A DNA stretch of 64,000 nucleotides from Lachnospiraceae bacterium (GTDB lineage: Bacteria > Bacillota > Clostridia > Lachnospirales > Lachnospiraceae), in the NCBI GenBank assembly GCA_017551665.1, contig JAFZLB010000052.1:1-64000 (forward strand), given 5' to 3'. The notes beneath the pieces are model-generated. The model had not been told where the DNA came from. It worked only from the letters and a program-made list of their open reading frames with translations, and made no database searches. Position 1 is the first letter of the stretch. Every line of letters starts with the position of its first letter. Below are positions 25,678 through 33,749 of the stretch, one piece after another. Position numbers and translations under genes: made by a program.

Positions 25678-26892
25678 TCAGGATGCCTGCTTTGCCAGCA
25701 CTTCTTCCATCAGTTTATCCGCGATGATCAGCGAACGCGGCACATGGAAGGGTCCCTTGAAGGTGCTTCCCTTGCAGGGCGGCTCCGTCGGCTTGCCGTC
25801 GCGGCGAAGATAGCCGTACCACTCGCCGTATTCCGGATCCGCGAAGAAGGTTTTGCAGTAATCCGCGGTTTTGTAAAACCAGTCGAGGTAAAAGTCATCC
25901 TGCGTATCCAGATAGAAGCGCAGCGTCGCGATCAGCATTTCGTTGTGCGGCCACCAGAGCTTCATGTCATGCTCATAGGCTTCCGGCGGATAGCCCTTGC
26001 AGTCGATGAAGTAAAGCAGGCCTCCGTATTCCTTGTCCCATCCGGCTTCCAGCGCGTTTTTGAAAATCCGCTGTGCCGTTTCGTGCAGCGCCTTGTCGCC
26101 CGTGGCATTTGCCTGATCCGCCAAAAACCAGCTGCCTTCGATGTCATGGCCGGGATTGACGACGCGCCCCGCCGTGCATTCCAAGAGCGGCGTGCCGTCC
26201 GGTGCCGTCGTCTCCAGCACACATTTCAAATCCGGCTTGTAGTGGTAGCGGATGATTTCGTCGACACAGGCGTCTGCGCGTTCCTCATAGAGCGCGGCCT
26301 GTTCTTTGTCGCAGCGCTTCATCACGTTCGTTACATTGAGGTAAATCATCGGGTCGCCGAAGGAGCGCATCTTCCGCGTTTCGGGATCCGTCTTCGGCGG
26401 CATCCCGACGGGGTCCGCGAGTACGTCGTGCCGAAGGTCCCAGGTGCGGTGATAAGTTTTCCGTGCGGCGGCAAGCGCGGCCTCGTCCCCGGTGTTGGCG
26501 TAATACTCCGCGTTCGCGATGGTGTAGAAATCCTCCGAAAAGAAATAGCGGCGCTGCCGTAAGGGCTTCCCGTCCCCGGTAACGGTGAAGTACAGACGGT
26601 CGCCCGCGCCGTGGTTGACGCAGTGCGCATTCAGAAAATCGATGCAGCTTTTGGAGAAGTTCAGCCACTCCACTTTTTTGCCGTAGACCGTGCAGAGGTA
26701 GGAAAAAATCCAGCCGCAGCGTCCCTGCATCCAGACGCTTTTGTCCGTGGAGTAGATTTCCCCCTTCCGGTCAAGGCAGGTGAAAACACCGCCGTGCTCC
26801 CTGTCCTGCCCGTGCGCGAGCCAGAACTGAGTGCAGCGGGTCAGTTCTTCCTTGATCCATTTATGTACTTCTTGAAATTTTGCCTGATCCAT
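25678..26892 (-). CDS. N-acylglucosamine 2-epimerase (AGE family)
   Basis: A 404-residue alpha/alpha-barrel protein of the AGE/CE family. Visible signatures include W-M-Q-G-R-C-G-W-I-F-S-Y-L, a central N-P-G-H-D-I-E-G-S-W-F-L (catalytic His region) and K-L-W-W-P-H-N-E (second His). These enzymes interconvert ManNAc and GlcNAc without phosphorylation. Placed between nanA and the kinase, it supplies GlcNAc for phosphorylation and NagA, replacing the NanK/NanE route. Cellobiose 2-epimerase is the main alternative, made unlikely by the neighbours. It is 17 nt downstream of nanA and 73 nt upstream of the kinase start. Confidence 0.9.
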   Translation of the reverse strand: MDQAKFQEVHKWIKEELTRCTQFWLAHGQDREHGGVFTCLDRKGEIYSTDKSVWMQGRCGWIFSYLCTVYGKKVEWLNFSKSCIDFLNAHCVNHGAGDRLYFTVTGDGKPLRQRRYFFSEDFYTIANAEYYANTGDEAALAAARKTYHRTWDLRHDVLADPVGMPPKTDPETRKMRSFGDPMIYLNVTNVMKRCDKEQAALYEERADACVDEIIRYHYKPDLKCVLETTAPDGTPLLECTAGRVVNPGHDIEGSWFLADQANATGDKALHETAQRIFKNALEAGWDKEYGGLLYFIDCKGYPPEAYEHDMKLWWPHNEMLIATLRFYLDTQDDFYLDWFYKTADYCKTFFADPEYGEWYGYLRRDGKPTEPPCKGSTFKGPFHVPRSLIIADKLMEEVLAKQAS

Positions 26893-26909
26893 TTTGCTCC
26901 CGCCTTTCT

Positions 26910-27827
26910 TTACAGAAACTTTTCCCTCGCCTCGCGGATCATCTTCGCGGCTTCTTCCACAACGGCCTCATCCTCCGGGATGAGATTGGCCAATGGGGCA
27001 CGCACGCCGCCGATATCAAGATCTTCGTTTTTGCGCAACACGCCTTTGATCACCGCGTACATGCTGCCGTGCGCGGAACACATTTTGTAAATGATCTCGT
27101 TGACGGCGTATTGCAGCGCCTGTGCTTCCTGCGCTTTTCCTTCCGAAAGAAGCGCGTCCATTTTCAAAAAGAGATCCGGCATCGCGCCGTAGGTGCCGCC
27201 GATTCCGCCGTCCGCACCGATCGCGCGTCCAGCGACAAACTGCTCGTCCGGCCCGTTGAAGACAACGCAGTTTTCGCCGCCTTCCGCCTTGAACATCTGG
27301 ATGTCCTGTACGGGCATGGAGGAATTTTTCACGCCGATGACGCGCGGATTTTCCCGCATCTTTTTGAAGAGCGGCATCGTCAGGGAAACTCCCGCCAGCT
27401 GCGGGATGTTGTAGATGATGAAATCCGTCTTCGGTGCCGCGGCGGAAATGTCATTCCAGTACGCGGCAATCGCGTGCTCCGGCAGCCGGAAGTAGATCGG
27501 CGGGATGGACGCGATGGCGTCCGCGCCAAGCTGCTCCGCATGTGCGGCAAGTGCGGCGGAATCCGCTGTGTTGTTGCAGGCAACATGACAGATCACGGTG
27601 AGTTTTCCCTTCGCCTCCTCCATTACGGCTTCCAAAATCTGCTTGCGTTCTTCGACGCTTAAGTAAATGCATTCGCCGGAAGAACCGTTCACATAGACGC
27701 CCTTTACGCCCTTTTCCACGAAGTAACGTGCAAGCGCCTTCGTCCGCGCGGAAGACACTGTTCCGTCCTCCTCATAACAGGCGTAAAACGCCGGAATGAT
27801 ACCCTTGTACTTTGCAAAATCACTCAT
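26910..27827 (-). CDS. nanA: N-acetylneuraminate lyase
   Basis: A 305-residue member of the DapA/NanA aldolase family that splits N-acetylneuraminate into ManNAc and pyruvate. The carboxylate-binding G48-S-S-G-E52, the tyrosine Y139 (I-I-Y-N-I-P) and the Schiff-base lysine K167 (I-G-V-K-N-S-S) are present. The GSSGE motif favours NanA over dihydrodipicolinate synthase. It is the first gene of the catabolic set ending in nagA. A small inverted repeat at 27860-27878 separates it from tdk; no good promoter was found, so co-transcription with tdk is possible. Confidence 0.93.
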   Translation of the reverse strand: MSDFAKYKGIIPAFYACYEEDGTVSSARTKALARYFVEKGVKGVYVNGSSGECIYLSVEERKQILEAVMEEAKGKLTVICHVACNNTADSAALAAHAEQLGADAIASIPPIYFRLPEHAIAAYWNDISAAAPKTDFIIYNIPQLAGVSLTMPLFKKMRENPRVIGVKNSSMPVQDIQMFKAEGGENCVVFNGPDEQFVAGRAIGADGGIGGTYGAMPDLFLKMDALLSEGKAQEAQALQYAVNEIIYKMCSAHGSMYAVIKGVLRKNEDLDIGGVRAPLANLIPEDEAVVEEAAKMIREAREKFL

Positions 27828-27912
27828 GTTTGACCTGCCTTTCCTGCGATGAGCACTTGGCGGATGTTCTTTATCCGCTTATGCGTGAATGTACATCCTT
27901 CGTGCCGAAACT

Positions 27913-28524
27913 CTACCCCTGCGCGCCCTGATACTTCGCGCGCATCTTCGGTCCGATGTTGCCTTCCTTATAATGCGCGTAGCAGAGCGAAATATAAGAT
28001 TCGTTTCCGCCGATGACCACCTGCGCCCCGTCGCGCACCACGTTACCCCTGCCGTCAATCCGCGCGTTGCAGTTTGCTCCGTTGCCGCACCAGCACACGG
28101 TTTTCAACTCCTGCACCACGTCTGCGATCGCGGCAAGTTCCAGCGAAGCGGGGAAGGGACGCAGCTGGAAATCCGTCTTAAGCCCGTAGCAGATCACGGG
28201 CAGCTCCATGTCGTGCACAATGGCGTACATCTGCGGAATCAGCTTCGGATCGCAGAACTGCACCTCGTCGATGATGACCGCGTCATAGCCTTCGAGACGC
28301 TTCTTTGTCTCGTTGATGTCCGGCAGAAAATAATCCTCGAAAAACTCGCAGGCTCGCTCCAACCCGATGCGCGAACGCAAGACCTGTTCGCCGTCGCGCG
28401 ATTCAATCTTCGGCTTGAGCAGCAGCGGCCGCAGACCTTTCTCTTCATAATTGAAGACCACCATCAGTGCGTTGGCGGTCTTGGAACTTCCCATGGCGCC
28501 GAAGCGGAAATACAGTCTTGCCAT
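27913..28524 (-). CDS. tdk: Thymidine kinase
   Basis: A 203-residue type II thymidine kinase for dTMP salvage. The P-loop G-A-M-G-S-S-K-T lies at residues 9-16, the Walker B-like V-I-I-D-E-V-Q-F at about 84-91, and the zinc site is formed by C-W-C-G and later cysteines. Its insertion between a BrnTA pair and the sialic-acid genes looks incidental. Immediately upstream lies a short copy of the 3' end of yhcH (28532-28554). Confidence 0.95.
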   Translation of the reverse strand: MARLYFRFGAMGSSKTANALMVVFNYEEKGLRPLLLKPKIESRDGEQVLRSRIGLERACEFFEDYFLPDINETKKRLEGYDAVIIDEVQFCDPKLIPQMYAIVHDMELPVICYGLKTDFQLRPFPASLELAAIADVVQELKTVCWCGNGANCNARIDGRGNVVRDGAQVVIGGNESYISLCYAHYKEGNIGPKMRAKYQGAQG

Positions 28525-28531
28525 TTTCTTT

Positions 28532-28554
28532 CTCCGTCAGAGTGGTTGAGACTT
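28532..28554. repeat. Copy of the yhcH 3' end upstream of tdk
   Basis: The 23 bp match 35777-35799 with one difference. At the second site they encode the last codons of the YhcH-like protein (K-S-Q-P-L-stop on the minus strand). Here the same frame reads L-K-S-Q-P-L-stop and then the tdk ribosome site follows. It looks like a relic of a deleted or duplicated yhcH copy. Confidence 0.65.
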
Positions 28555-28615
28555 TAGCGAAATACTAAGCGCTTTCCAAATAATGCCATGCCTTTCGGTC
28601 TTTTTCATCTTTAGA

Positions 28616-28810
28616 CTACGCACGCAGTGCCTCGGGCTTACGCGGCGGATTGACCCGGCGAAACTTAATTGCCTGCTCGGGTGTCGTTTCCGGACAATCC
28701 TCATCGAATGTAATCGGCATAAGATGCGCGGCACGTATCTCTTGCTTTTCTTCTTCCGAAAAAGCAAGTTCCTTTTTCATTTCTTCCGACATATTAATCG
28801 TGTTTACCAT
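28616..28810 (-). CDS. BrnA-like antitoxin
   Basis: A 64-residue acidic protein with the P-I-T-F-D-E-D-C-P-E-T-T-P-E-Q-A-I-K-F-R-R-V ending seen in small antitoxins paired with BrnT. Start chosen at ATG 28810, which follows the site AAAGGGGG. It overlaps the toxin 3' end by 17 nt. The ribbon-helix-helix part of classical BrnA is short or missing, so its DNA-binding capacity is uncertain. Toxin-first gene order matches brnTA. Confidence 0.72.
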   Translation of the reverse strand: MVNTINMSEEMKKELAFSEEEKQEIRAAHLMPITFDEDCPETTPEQAIKFRRVNPPRKPEALRA

Positions 28811-29207
28811 AATACAGCCCCCTTTCAAAGCTTGTTGCAAGCCTGGCGGAGATCAGCCTTATCACATCCTTATCTTTTTTTGACGTATCATCTGCCGTTC
28901 GCTCCGTGTAAACAACATATACGATTTCTTCCTGCTCATTTGGAAATGCGCGAATATTTCCAATCAAAACATCCCCGTGTGAACCGTTTGTTCCAATGAT
29001 GCCCGCTGACAAGTCTCCGATCGTATTATATCTGTCTTCATCCAAACTATTCTCATCGTCATAAAACTCAATCCGGTCGTAATCGAAGAACACACGTGCC
29101 GCACTGCGAAAAGACAGACCGTGCGCCTTTATATTACTCTGATTCTTATTATCGTCATACTCGAAAGTGATGCCACCCAGTTCAAATCTGACGAAACGCT
29201 CATCCAT
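28794..29207 (-). CDS. BrnT-family (DUF497) toxin
   Basis: A 137-residue BrnT-like ribonuclease toxin. The N-terminal F-E-Y-D-D-N-K-N-Q-S-N-I-K-A-H-G-L-S-F motif is the signature of the family (usual form F-E-W-D-x-x-K-x-x-x-N-x-x-K-H-G). The R-L-I-S-A-R motif lies near the C-terminus. It is about 40 residues longer than typical BrnT owing to an insert around the E-D-R-Y-N-T-I-G-D segment. The start at 29207 is preceded by AGGAGAG; upstream in-frame codons would not be supported. It precedes its BrnA-like antitoxin. Confidence 0.88.
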   Translation of the reverse strand: MDERFVRFELGGITFEYDDNKNQSNIKAHGLSFRSAARVFFDYDRIEFYDDENSLDEDRYNTIGDLSAGIIGTNGSHGDVLIGNIRAFPNEQEEIVYVVYTERTADDTSKKDKDVIRLISARLATSFERGLYYGKHD

Positions 29208-29225
29208 TATTCTCTCCTGTTCTTT

Positions 29226-29248
29226 ATTATAGCAAACAGCGCCTGTTT
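29226..29248 (-). promoter_or_regulatory. brnTA-like -10 box with adjacent operator
   Basis: A perfect minus-strand TATAAT (29231-29226) is followed upstream by the inverted repeat AAACAG (29234-29239)/CTGTTT (29243-29248) with a 3-nt gap, inside the promoter spacer. No good -35 is visible, so an activator or extended element may be needed. The position fits autorepression. Confidence 0.6.
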
Positions 29249-29312
29249 CTGTAGCCCTGTGCGGTCGATTATGGCGTTCCTGCCTTTTCATCATAACACA
29301 GATGAGACGATT

Positions 29313-30032
29313 TTACGAAATCCGGATGTCCCGTTTTGCAAGAGCCGCGCTCAATACATCACTCATGATTCTGTAACCGCCGGCATCCGGATGAAGACCG
29401 TCGTACATAGTGCCTGCTTTTGGCAGATAGCCGTCTGTATCAACAATACTGCCGAAATAGTCTGCATAAATTAATCCCTCGGTCGCGCAGAATTCCGACA
29501 GCCATGCATTCAAATCCCGAATGAAACGCTGCCTCGTTTCCACATGAAGCGAAAGGACGATTTTCATGGGCAGGAGAGAGCCGATGGCAAGTGTGATGCC
29601 TGCCGCTTTTGTCCGCATGGCCATATCGGATATGTTTTCTTTTGCACGCCCCAGCACCTCATCAAAGGGCAGGGGAGGTAACAGTTTCCAATAATCCCCT
29701 TCCAAATCCATCGTGTCGTTGATGCCGATATGAAGAATGATGACCCCGGGATTCAGCTGGAGCGCGTCATAATCATAGCGTTTGTTCAGGTAGGTTGTTG
29801 TGTCTCCGGCAATTCCCCGATTGATACAGCGGCATTCTTCCTTGTAAAAATAGGCGTCCAATTCCCAGAACCGCGTGATGGAATCACCGATGAAAAGGAA
29901 ATCCGGGCGGATGTTTTCGCGGATCAGGGAATGGTTGCGGATGTTGTATTCCTTCCTGTCGCGGTCGGCAGCAATGTCAAGGGAAAAATAGCCGGGGCTT
30001 TGATATTCGTCTGTGGAAAGAACAGGTTTCAT
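29313..30032 (-). CDS. SGNH/GDSL-family hydrolase, candidate sialate O-acetylesterase
   Basis: A 239-residue SGNH hydrolase with the nucleophile block F-I-G-D50-S51-I-T, the G-I-N-D block III and the D-G-L-H-P-D block V. No signal peptide is present, so it acts in the cytoplasm. The start at 30032 is preceded by GGAAGGA; a further in-frame ATG at 30065 lacks a site. It is divergent from the AraC regulator of a sialic-acid importer. By position it may remove O-acetyl groups from sialic acid after uptake; that substrate is inference. Confidence 0.85.
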   Translation of the reverse strand: MKPVLSTDEYQSPGYFSLDIAADRDRKEYNIRNHSLIRENIRPDFLFIGDSITRFWELDAYFYKEECRCINRGIAGDTTTYLNKRYDYDALQLNPGVIILHIGINDTMDLEGDYWKLLPPLPFDEVLGRAKENISDMAMRTKAAGITLAIGSLLPMKIVLSLHVETRQRFIRDLNAWLSEFCATEGLIYADYFGSIVDTDGYLPKAGTMYDGLHPDAGGYRIMSDVLSAALAKRDIRIS

Positions 30033-30185
30033 GGCATCATCCTTCCGGAAATCATGATCGTTCACAGAATCAATTATATGAGCAAACGCCGGGAAAAGAA
30101 AGAGAAGATAGACACAATAATAGTATTTTATGCTTGAAATTCAAAGCTATCATCCGTTAATATGGAACAGACAGGGGGAGATGGG

Positions 30186-31070
30186 ATGAATTATGTCATC
30201 AATAACATGAAGTTCAATTTTCTCTACATCGACACCTATTCCTTCAACAAAGAATGGGTGTTCCTGGAGGCTGTCACGCCATACAGTATGCTGCGCTATA
30301 TTGAAAGCGGCTCCGGGACGTTTTTCATTGACGGCGAGGAAATCTCCGCGGAAGAGGGCTATGTTATCTACATTCCGCAGGGTAGCCGTCTTTCCTGTTA
30401 TGCCAATACCAATCACTTTGTCTTTACCAGCATCCGTTTTACCACAACGGTCAGCTTCGGCGGAAGTGATTTTCTTGCGGAGTATTACCGGTTGCCAAAG
30501 CGGATGGCGGCCTCGGACGAAAAGCAGTATTTTGATAACATCTTTTACTGGGTCAGACATGAAGAAGCGGCCAGAATGTTTTTCGTCAGGGGCAACCTTG
30601 AAATACTGATCGGGACATTGATTTCAAGGAATTGTGAGGGGCTTTCCGACAGGGATGAAAGGGAAAACGCGTCGGATCATATCAACCGCCTGCGCGCAAA
30701 ACAAAACAGTCCGGCGGACAATCTGCTGGATCCGCGCATCCAACGCGTAACGGACTATATCACCATTCATCCGACAGAACGGTTCACGCCACGTGCACTT
30801 GCCGAAATGGCGGGGCTTTCCAAACAGCGCTTCAGTGCGCTGTTCAAACAGCAGGTCGGCAAGCCGCCGATGACCTATGTCCGGGAACTGAAGCTGGGGA
30901 TTGCGGCAAGAAAGCTCCTTGTATCCGCGGATTCCGTCAGTGAAGTTGCTTATGAAATCGGCTACAACGATCCGAATTATTTTATTCGTGAGTTCAAGTG
31001 TATGTTCGGCTATACACCGAGACAGTATCGTAAAGTCTCGCAGGGGGCGCAGGACCATACAAAACAATAA
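30186..31070 (+). CDS. AraC-family transcriptional regulator
   Basis: A 294-residue regulator. The N-terminal cupin-like sensory part includes G-S-G-T-F-F-I-D-G-E-E-I-S-A-E-E-G-Y-V. Two C-terminal helix-turn-helix motifs end in Y-N-D-P-N-Y-F-I-R-E-F-K and the G-Y-T-P-R-Q-Y-R close. The start at 30186 follows GGGGGAG. It lies directly before the sialic-acid-type ABC importer operon and divergent from the SGNH gene, so it is the likely local regulator, responding to a sugar ligand. Confidence 0.9.
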   Translation: MNYVINNMKFNFLYIDTYSFNKEWVFLEAVTPYSMLRYIESGSGTFFIDGEEISAEEGYVIYIPQGSRLSCYANTNHFVFTSIRFTTTVSFGGSDFLAEYYRLPKRMAASDEKQYFDNIFYWVRHEEAARMFFVRGNLEILIGTLISRNCEGLSDRDERENASDHINRLRAKQNSPADNLLDPRIQRVTDYITIHPTERFTPRALAEMAGLSKQRFSALFKQQVGKPPMTYVRELKLGIAARKLLVSADSVSEVAYEIGYNDPNYFIREFKCMFGYTPRQYRKVSQGAQDHTKQ

Positions 31071-31128
31071 TCTTAAAGAGCGAGCGTATTGTGCTATTTT
31101 TAAGACGATTTTTTCGTTTTTCTTCCGT

Positions 31129-31154
31129 CCCGTGTCTGTTGTTTCACGGGTTTT
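31129..31154 (+). terminator. Small terminator after the AraC gene
   Basis: CCCGTG (31129-31134) pairs with CACGGG (31145-31150), followed by TTTT. The stem is short. The rest of 31071-31331 is A+T-rich leader before the binding-protein gene, with no promoter I can defend. Confidence 0.45.
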
Positions 31155-31331
31155 CATTCGAAAAGCACAAAAACAGCGCTTGATTTAACAGTGCCATAAA
31201 TAGCATGAAAAGAAAAAGTTTCAAACGTATTATGCTACTAATAAGTCTCCCATCTGTGGAAAAACACCAAAACGAAAAATTATAATAAACACAGATTCGT
31301 GTTTTTTCACAACGCATGCAAGGAGGACAAT

Positions 31332-32774
31332 ATGAAAAGGAAACTCAGTTTGTTGCTCATGACCGCACTGCTGGCGACGACACTTGCCGCGTGCACATCT
31401 TCGTCCGGAGGGGACGCTTCCACTACGCCGGCAGAAACATCGAATGCCGCTTCCGAAGAAAAAACTCAGGAAGCCGATGAGGCGCCTGCGGACACAGGAA
31501 CAACACAGGAAGCAGAAGTTGCAGAAACGGAAGCAGACGAACTGGAGGGAGAGATCACCTTCTGGCATTCCTTCACGCAGGGGCCGAGAATGGAAAACAT
31601 CCAGGCGGCCGCAGAAGCGTTCATGACGGATCATCCGAAGGTAAAAATCAACATTGAAACATACTCATGGGGTGATTTCTACACAAAATGGACGACCGGT
31701 CTTGCCTCCGGTAATGTCCCGGATATGAGCACAGCCCGTGCGGGCGAAGTGGTGGAAATGATCAACGCGGATGCCATCCTTCCGCTGGATGACCTGATTG
31801 ACAGCATCGGACGAGCCCGGTTCTATGAATCCCCGATCCAGGAAATGACCTATTCGGACGGCAACTGCTACGCGGTACCGATTTATTCCCATGCATTTGT
31901 CATGTGGTACCGCAAGGATCTGCTGGAGAAGTATAACCTTGAGGTTCCGAAGACATGGGATGAGTTCAACGAGGCCGCAACCGCGATCACGCAGGGTGAA
32001 AACGGTGAGGTCTACGGCTGCTCCGTGCCGATGGGAACCAATGACCTGTATGCCACCTGCTTCCTTGATACCTATGTGGGGAGCAACCGTGAGTCCCTGA
32101 TCACGCAGGACCGCAAGCCGAATCTGACGTCCCCGACCGCACTGGAAGGCATTCAGTACTGGGTGGATATGTACAAAAACAATTCGCCCGCGGATTCGAT
32201 CAACTTCAATACGCTGGATCAGGCAACCCTGTATTATCAGGGCAAGAACGCGTTTGACTTCAACAGCGGATTCCATATCAGCGGCGTGGAAGCAAACACA
32301 CCGGAGCTGTTGGATTACATCGATTGCGCACCCGTTCCCACGATCAACGGTGACGGCAATCCGGACTACATCGTCAACAACATGCCGATGGTGGTATGGA
32401 AGAATTCTGCGCATCCGGAAATCTGCAAGGCCTTTATCGAGTATTTCTACGAGCCGGATAATTATATCCCGTTCCTGCATTCCGTTCCGGTCGGCATGAT
32501 GCCGGCGCTGAAGGAGATCACCAACGATCCGGCGTTCCTGAACAATGACACGATTAAAAAGTATCAGAACGCGATGGAAACCATCAGTGACGCATTGAGT
32601 CACGGAACTTATATCGCCATGGAATACGGCCCCTGCGTGGAAGCCGGGATCCTGGCAAACCAGCGCGTCATAGAAAATATGTTCCAGGATATTGTCCTGA
32701 ACGGCACGCCGGTGGAGGAAGCGGCACAGGCAGCCGAAGAACAGCTGCTGGAATTGTTCTCGGCGGCAGAGTAA
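31332..32774 (+). CDS. Sugar ABC transporter substrate-binding lipoprotein (sialic-acid type)
   Basis: A 480-residue family 1 binding protein. The lipobox L-A-A-C21 follows a basic start and hydrophobic core, and a Ser/Thr/Glu-rich linker of about 50 residues leads into the mature fold (E-I-T-F-W-H-S-F-T-Q-G). The start at 31332 follows AGGAGGACA. Downstream are two permeases and a YjhC/NanOx-like oxidoreductase. By analogy with the Ruminococcus gnavus nan locus, the ligand may be 2,7-anhydro-Neu5Ac; this is inferred from context. A GC-rich hairpin directly after the gene probably makes it more abundant than the permeases. Confidence 0.9.
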   Translation: MKRKLSLLLMTALLATTLAACTSSSGGDASTTPAETSNAASEEKTQEADEAPADTGTTQEAEVAETEADELEGEITFWHSFTQGPRMENIQAAAEAFMTDHPKVKINIETYSWGDFYTKWTTGLASGNVPDMSTARAGEVVEMINADAILPLDDLIDSIGRARFYESPIQEMTYSDGNCYAVPIYSHAFVMWYRKDLLEKYNLEVPKTWDEFNEAATAITQGENGEVYGCSVPMGTNDLYATCFLDTYVGSNRESLITQDRKPNLTSPTALEGIQYWVDMYKNNSPADSINFNTLDQATLYYQGKNAFDFNSGFHISGVEANTPELLDYIDCAPVPTINGDGNPDYIVNNMPMVVWKNSAHPEICKAFIEYFYEPDNYIPFLHSVPVGMMPALKEITNDPAFLNNDTIKKYQNAMETISDALSHGTYIAMEYGPCVEAGILANQRVIENMFQDIVLNGTPVEEAAQAAEEQLLELFSAAE

Positions 32775-32800
32775 GCAAGGCAGTATAAGGAAGATTTGTG

Positions 32801-32830
32801 CGGCGGCGGAAACCCCGGTTTCCGCCGCCG
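32801..32830 (+). promoter_or_regulatory. Intercistronic hairpin after the binding-protein gene
   Basis: Positions 32801-32814 and 32817-32830 are exact complements (14 bp, GC-rich) with no U-tract after. Such hairpins protect the upstream mRNA from 3' exonucleases and set binding-protein excess over permeases. Confidence 0.75.
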
Positions 32831-32852
32831 TTTCCAAAGCAGGAAGGGATCT

Positions 32853-33749
32853 ATGCGTGGCAATAAAAAAATGATTGCATCCATGACGAGCTGGTTCTTT
32901 GTGCTTCCCGCGATTCTTGTCGTGGTGCTTTTGATGCTATATCCTGTCACGTCCAGTATTTTTTACAGCTTCACAAACAAGAATCTGATCAAAGCTGATT
33001 TCAGAATGATCGGACTTGATAACTATAAGGCAATTCTCAGTGACAAATCTTTCTGGACCGCTTTTGTTACCAATCTGAAATGGACGGCCATTTCATTGGC
33101 GGGACAGTTGTTTGTGGGATTTACCGCTGCTTTGGCGCTGAACAGGATTAAACGCGGCAGCGGAATATACAGGACGCTGCTGATTATCCCGTGGGCGTTT
33201 CCGTCGATCGTGCTTGCCTTTTCATGGAAATGGATTCTGAACGGAGTTTCGGGTTTCTTGCCGAATATACTGGTAAAACTCGGCATTTGTGAGACGGCAC
33301 CGCAGTTTTTAAGCAGCGCAGAGCTTGCGTTTCCGACTCTGGTGTTTTTGAACATCTGGTTTGGAGCGCCGCTGATGATGGTCAATATTCTTTCCGCCCT
33401 GCAGACCGTACCGCAGGATCAGTACGAATCCGCCCAACTGGACGGAGCTTCCGGGATTCAATCATTTTGCCACATTACATTTCCTCACATCCGTATGGTG
33501 GTGGGGCTGTTGGTTGTATTGCGTACGATATGGGTGTTTAACAGTTTCGACATCATCTATCTGATCACCGGCGGGGGACCGGGCAACAAGACGATGACAG
33601 TGCCGATTTATGCGTATGATACCGGATGGGGAATGCGCATGCTTGGAAAGTCATCCGCGGTGACGGTGTTGCTGCTGCTGTTTCTGCTGCTTGTCTGTTC
33701 TCTGTATTTCAGGCTGTTGAACCGTTGGGAAAAGGAGAGCACGTCATGA
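32853..33749 (+). CDS. Sugar ABC transporter permease (MalF type)
   Basis: A 298-residue inner membrane subunit with six predicted spans. The cytoplasmic coupling loop E-S-A-Q-L-D-G-A-S-G-I-Q-S-F (EAA motif) is typical of the family. The start at 32853 follows AGGAAGGG. Its stop overlaps the next permease start by 4 nt. No ATPase gene is in this operon. Confidence 0.92.
   Translation: MRGNKKMIASMTSWFFVLPAILVVVLLMLYPVTSSIFYSFTNKNLIKADFRMIGLDNYKAILSDKSFWTAFVTNLKWTAISLAGQLFVGFTAALALNRIKRGSGIYRTLLIIPWAFPSIVLAFSWKWILNGVSGFLPNILVKLGICETAPQFLSSAELAFPTLVFLNIWFGAPLMMVNILSALQTVPQDQYESAQLDGASGIQSFCHITFPHIRMVVGLLVVLRTIWVFNSFDIIYLITGGGPGNKTMTVPIYAYDTGWGMRMLGKSSAVTVLLLLFLLLVCSLYFRLLNRWEKESTS

Noticed and set aside
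27860..27878. Terminator between tdk and nanA
   Set aside because: The stem is only 6 bp (GCGGAT/ATCCGC) with no T-run on the minus strand, too weak to call.
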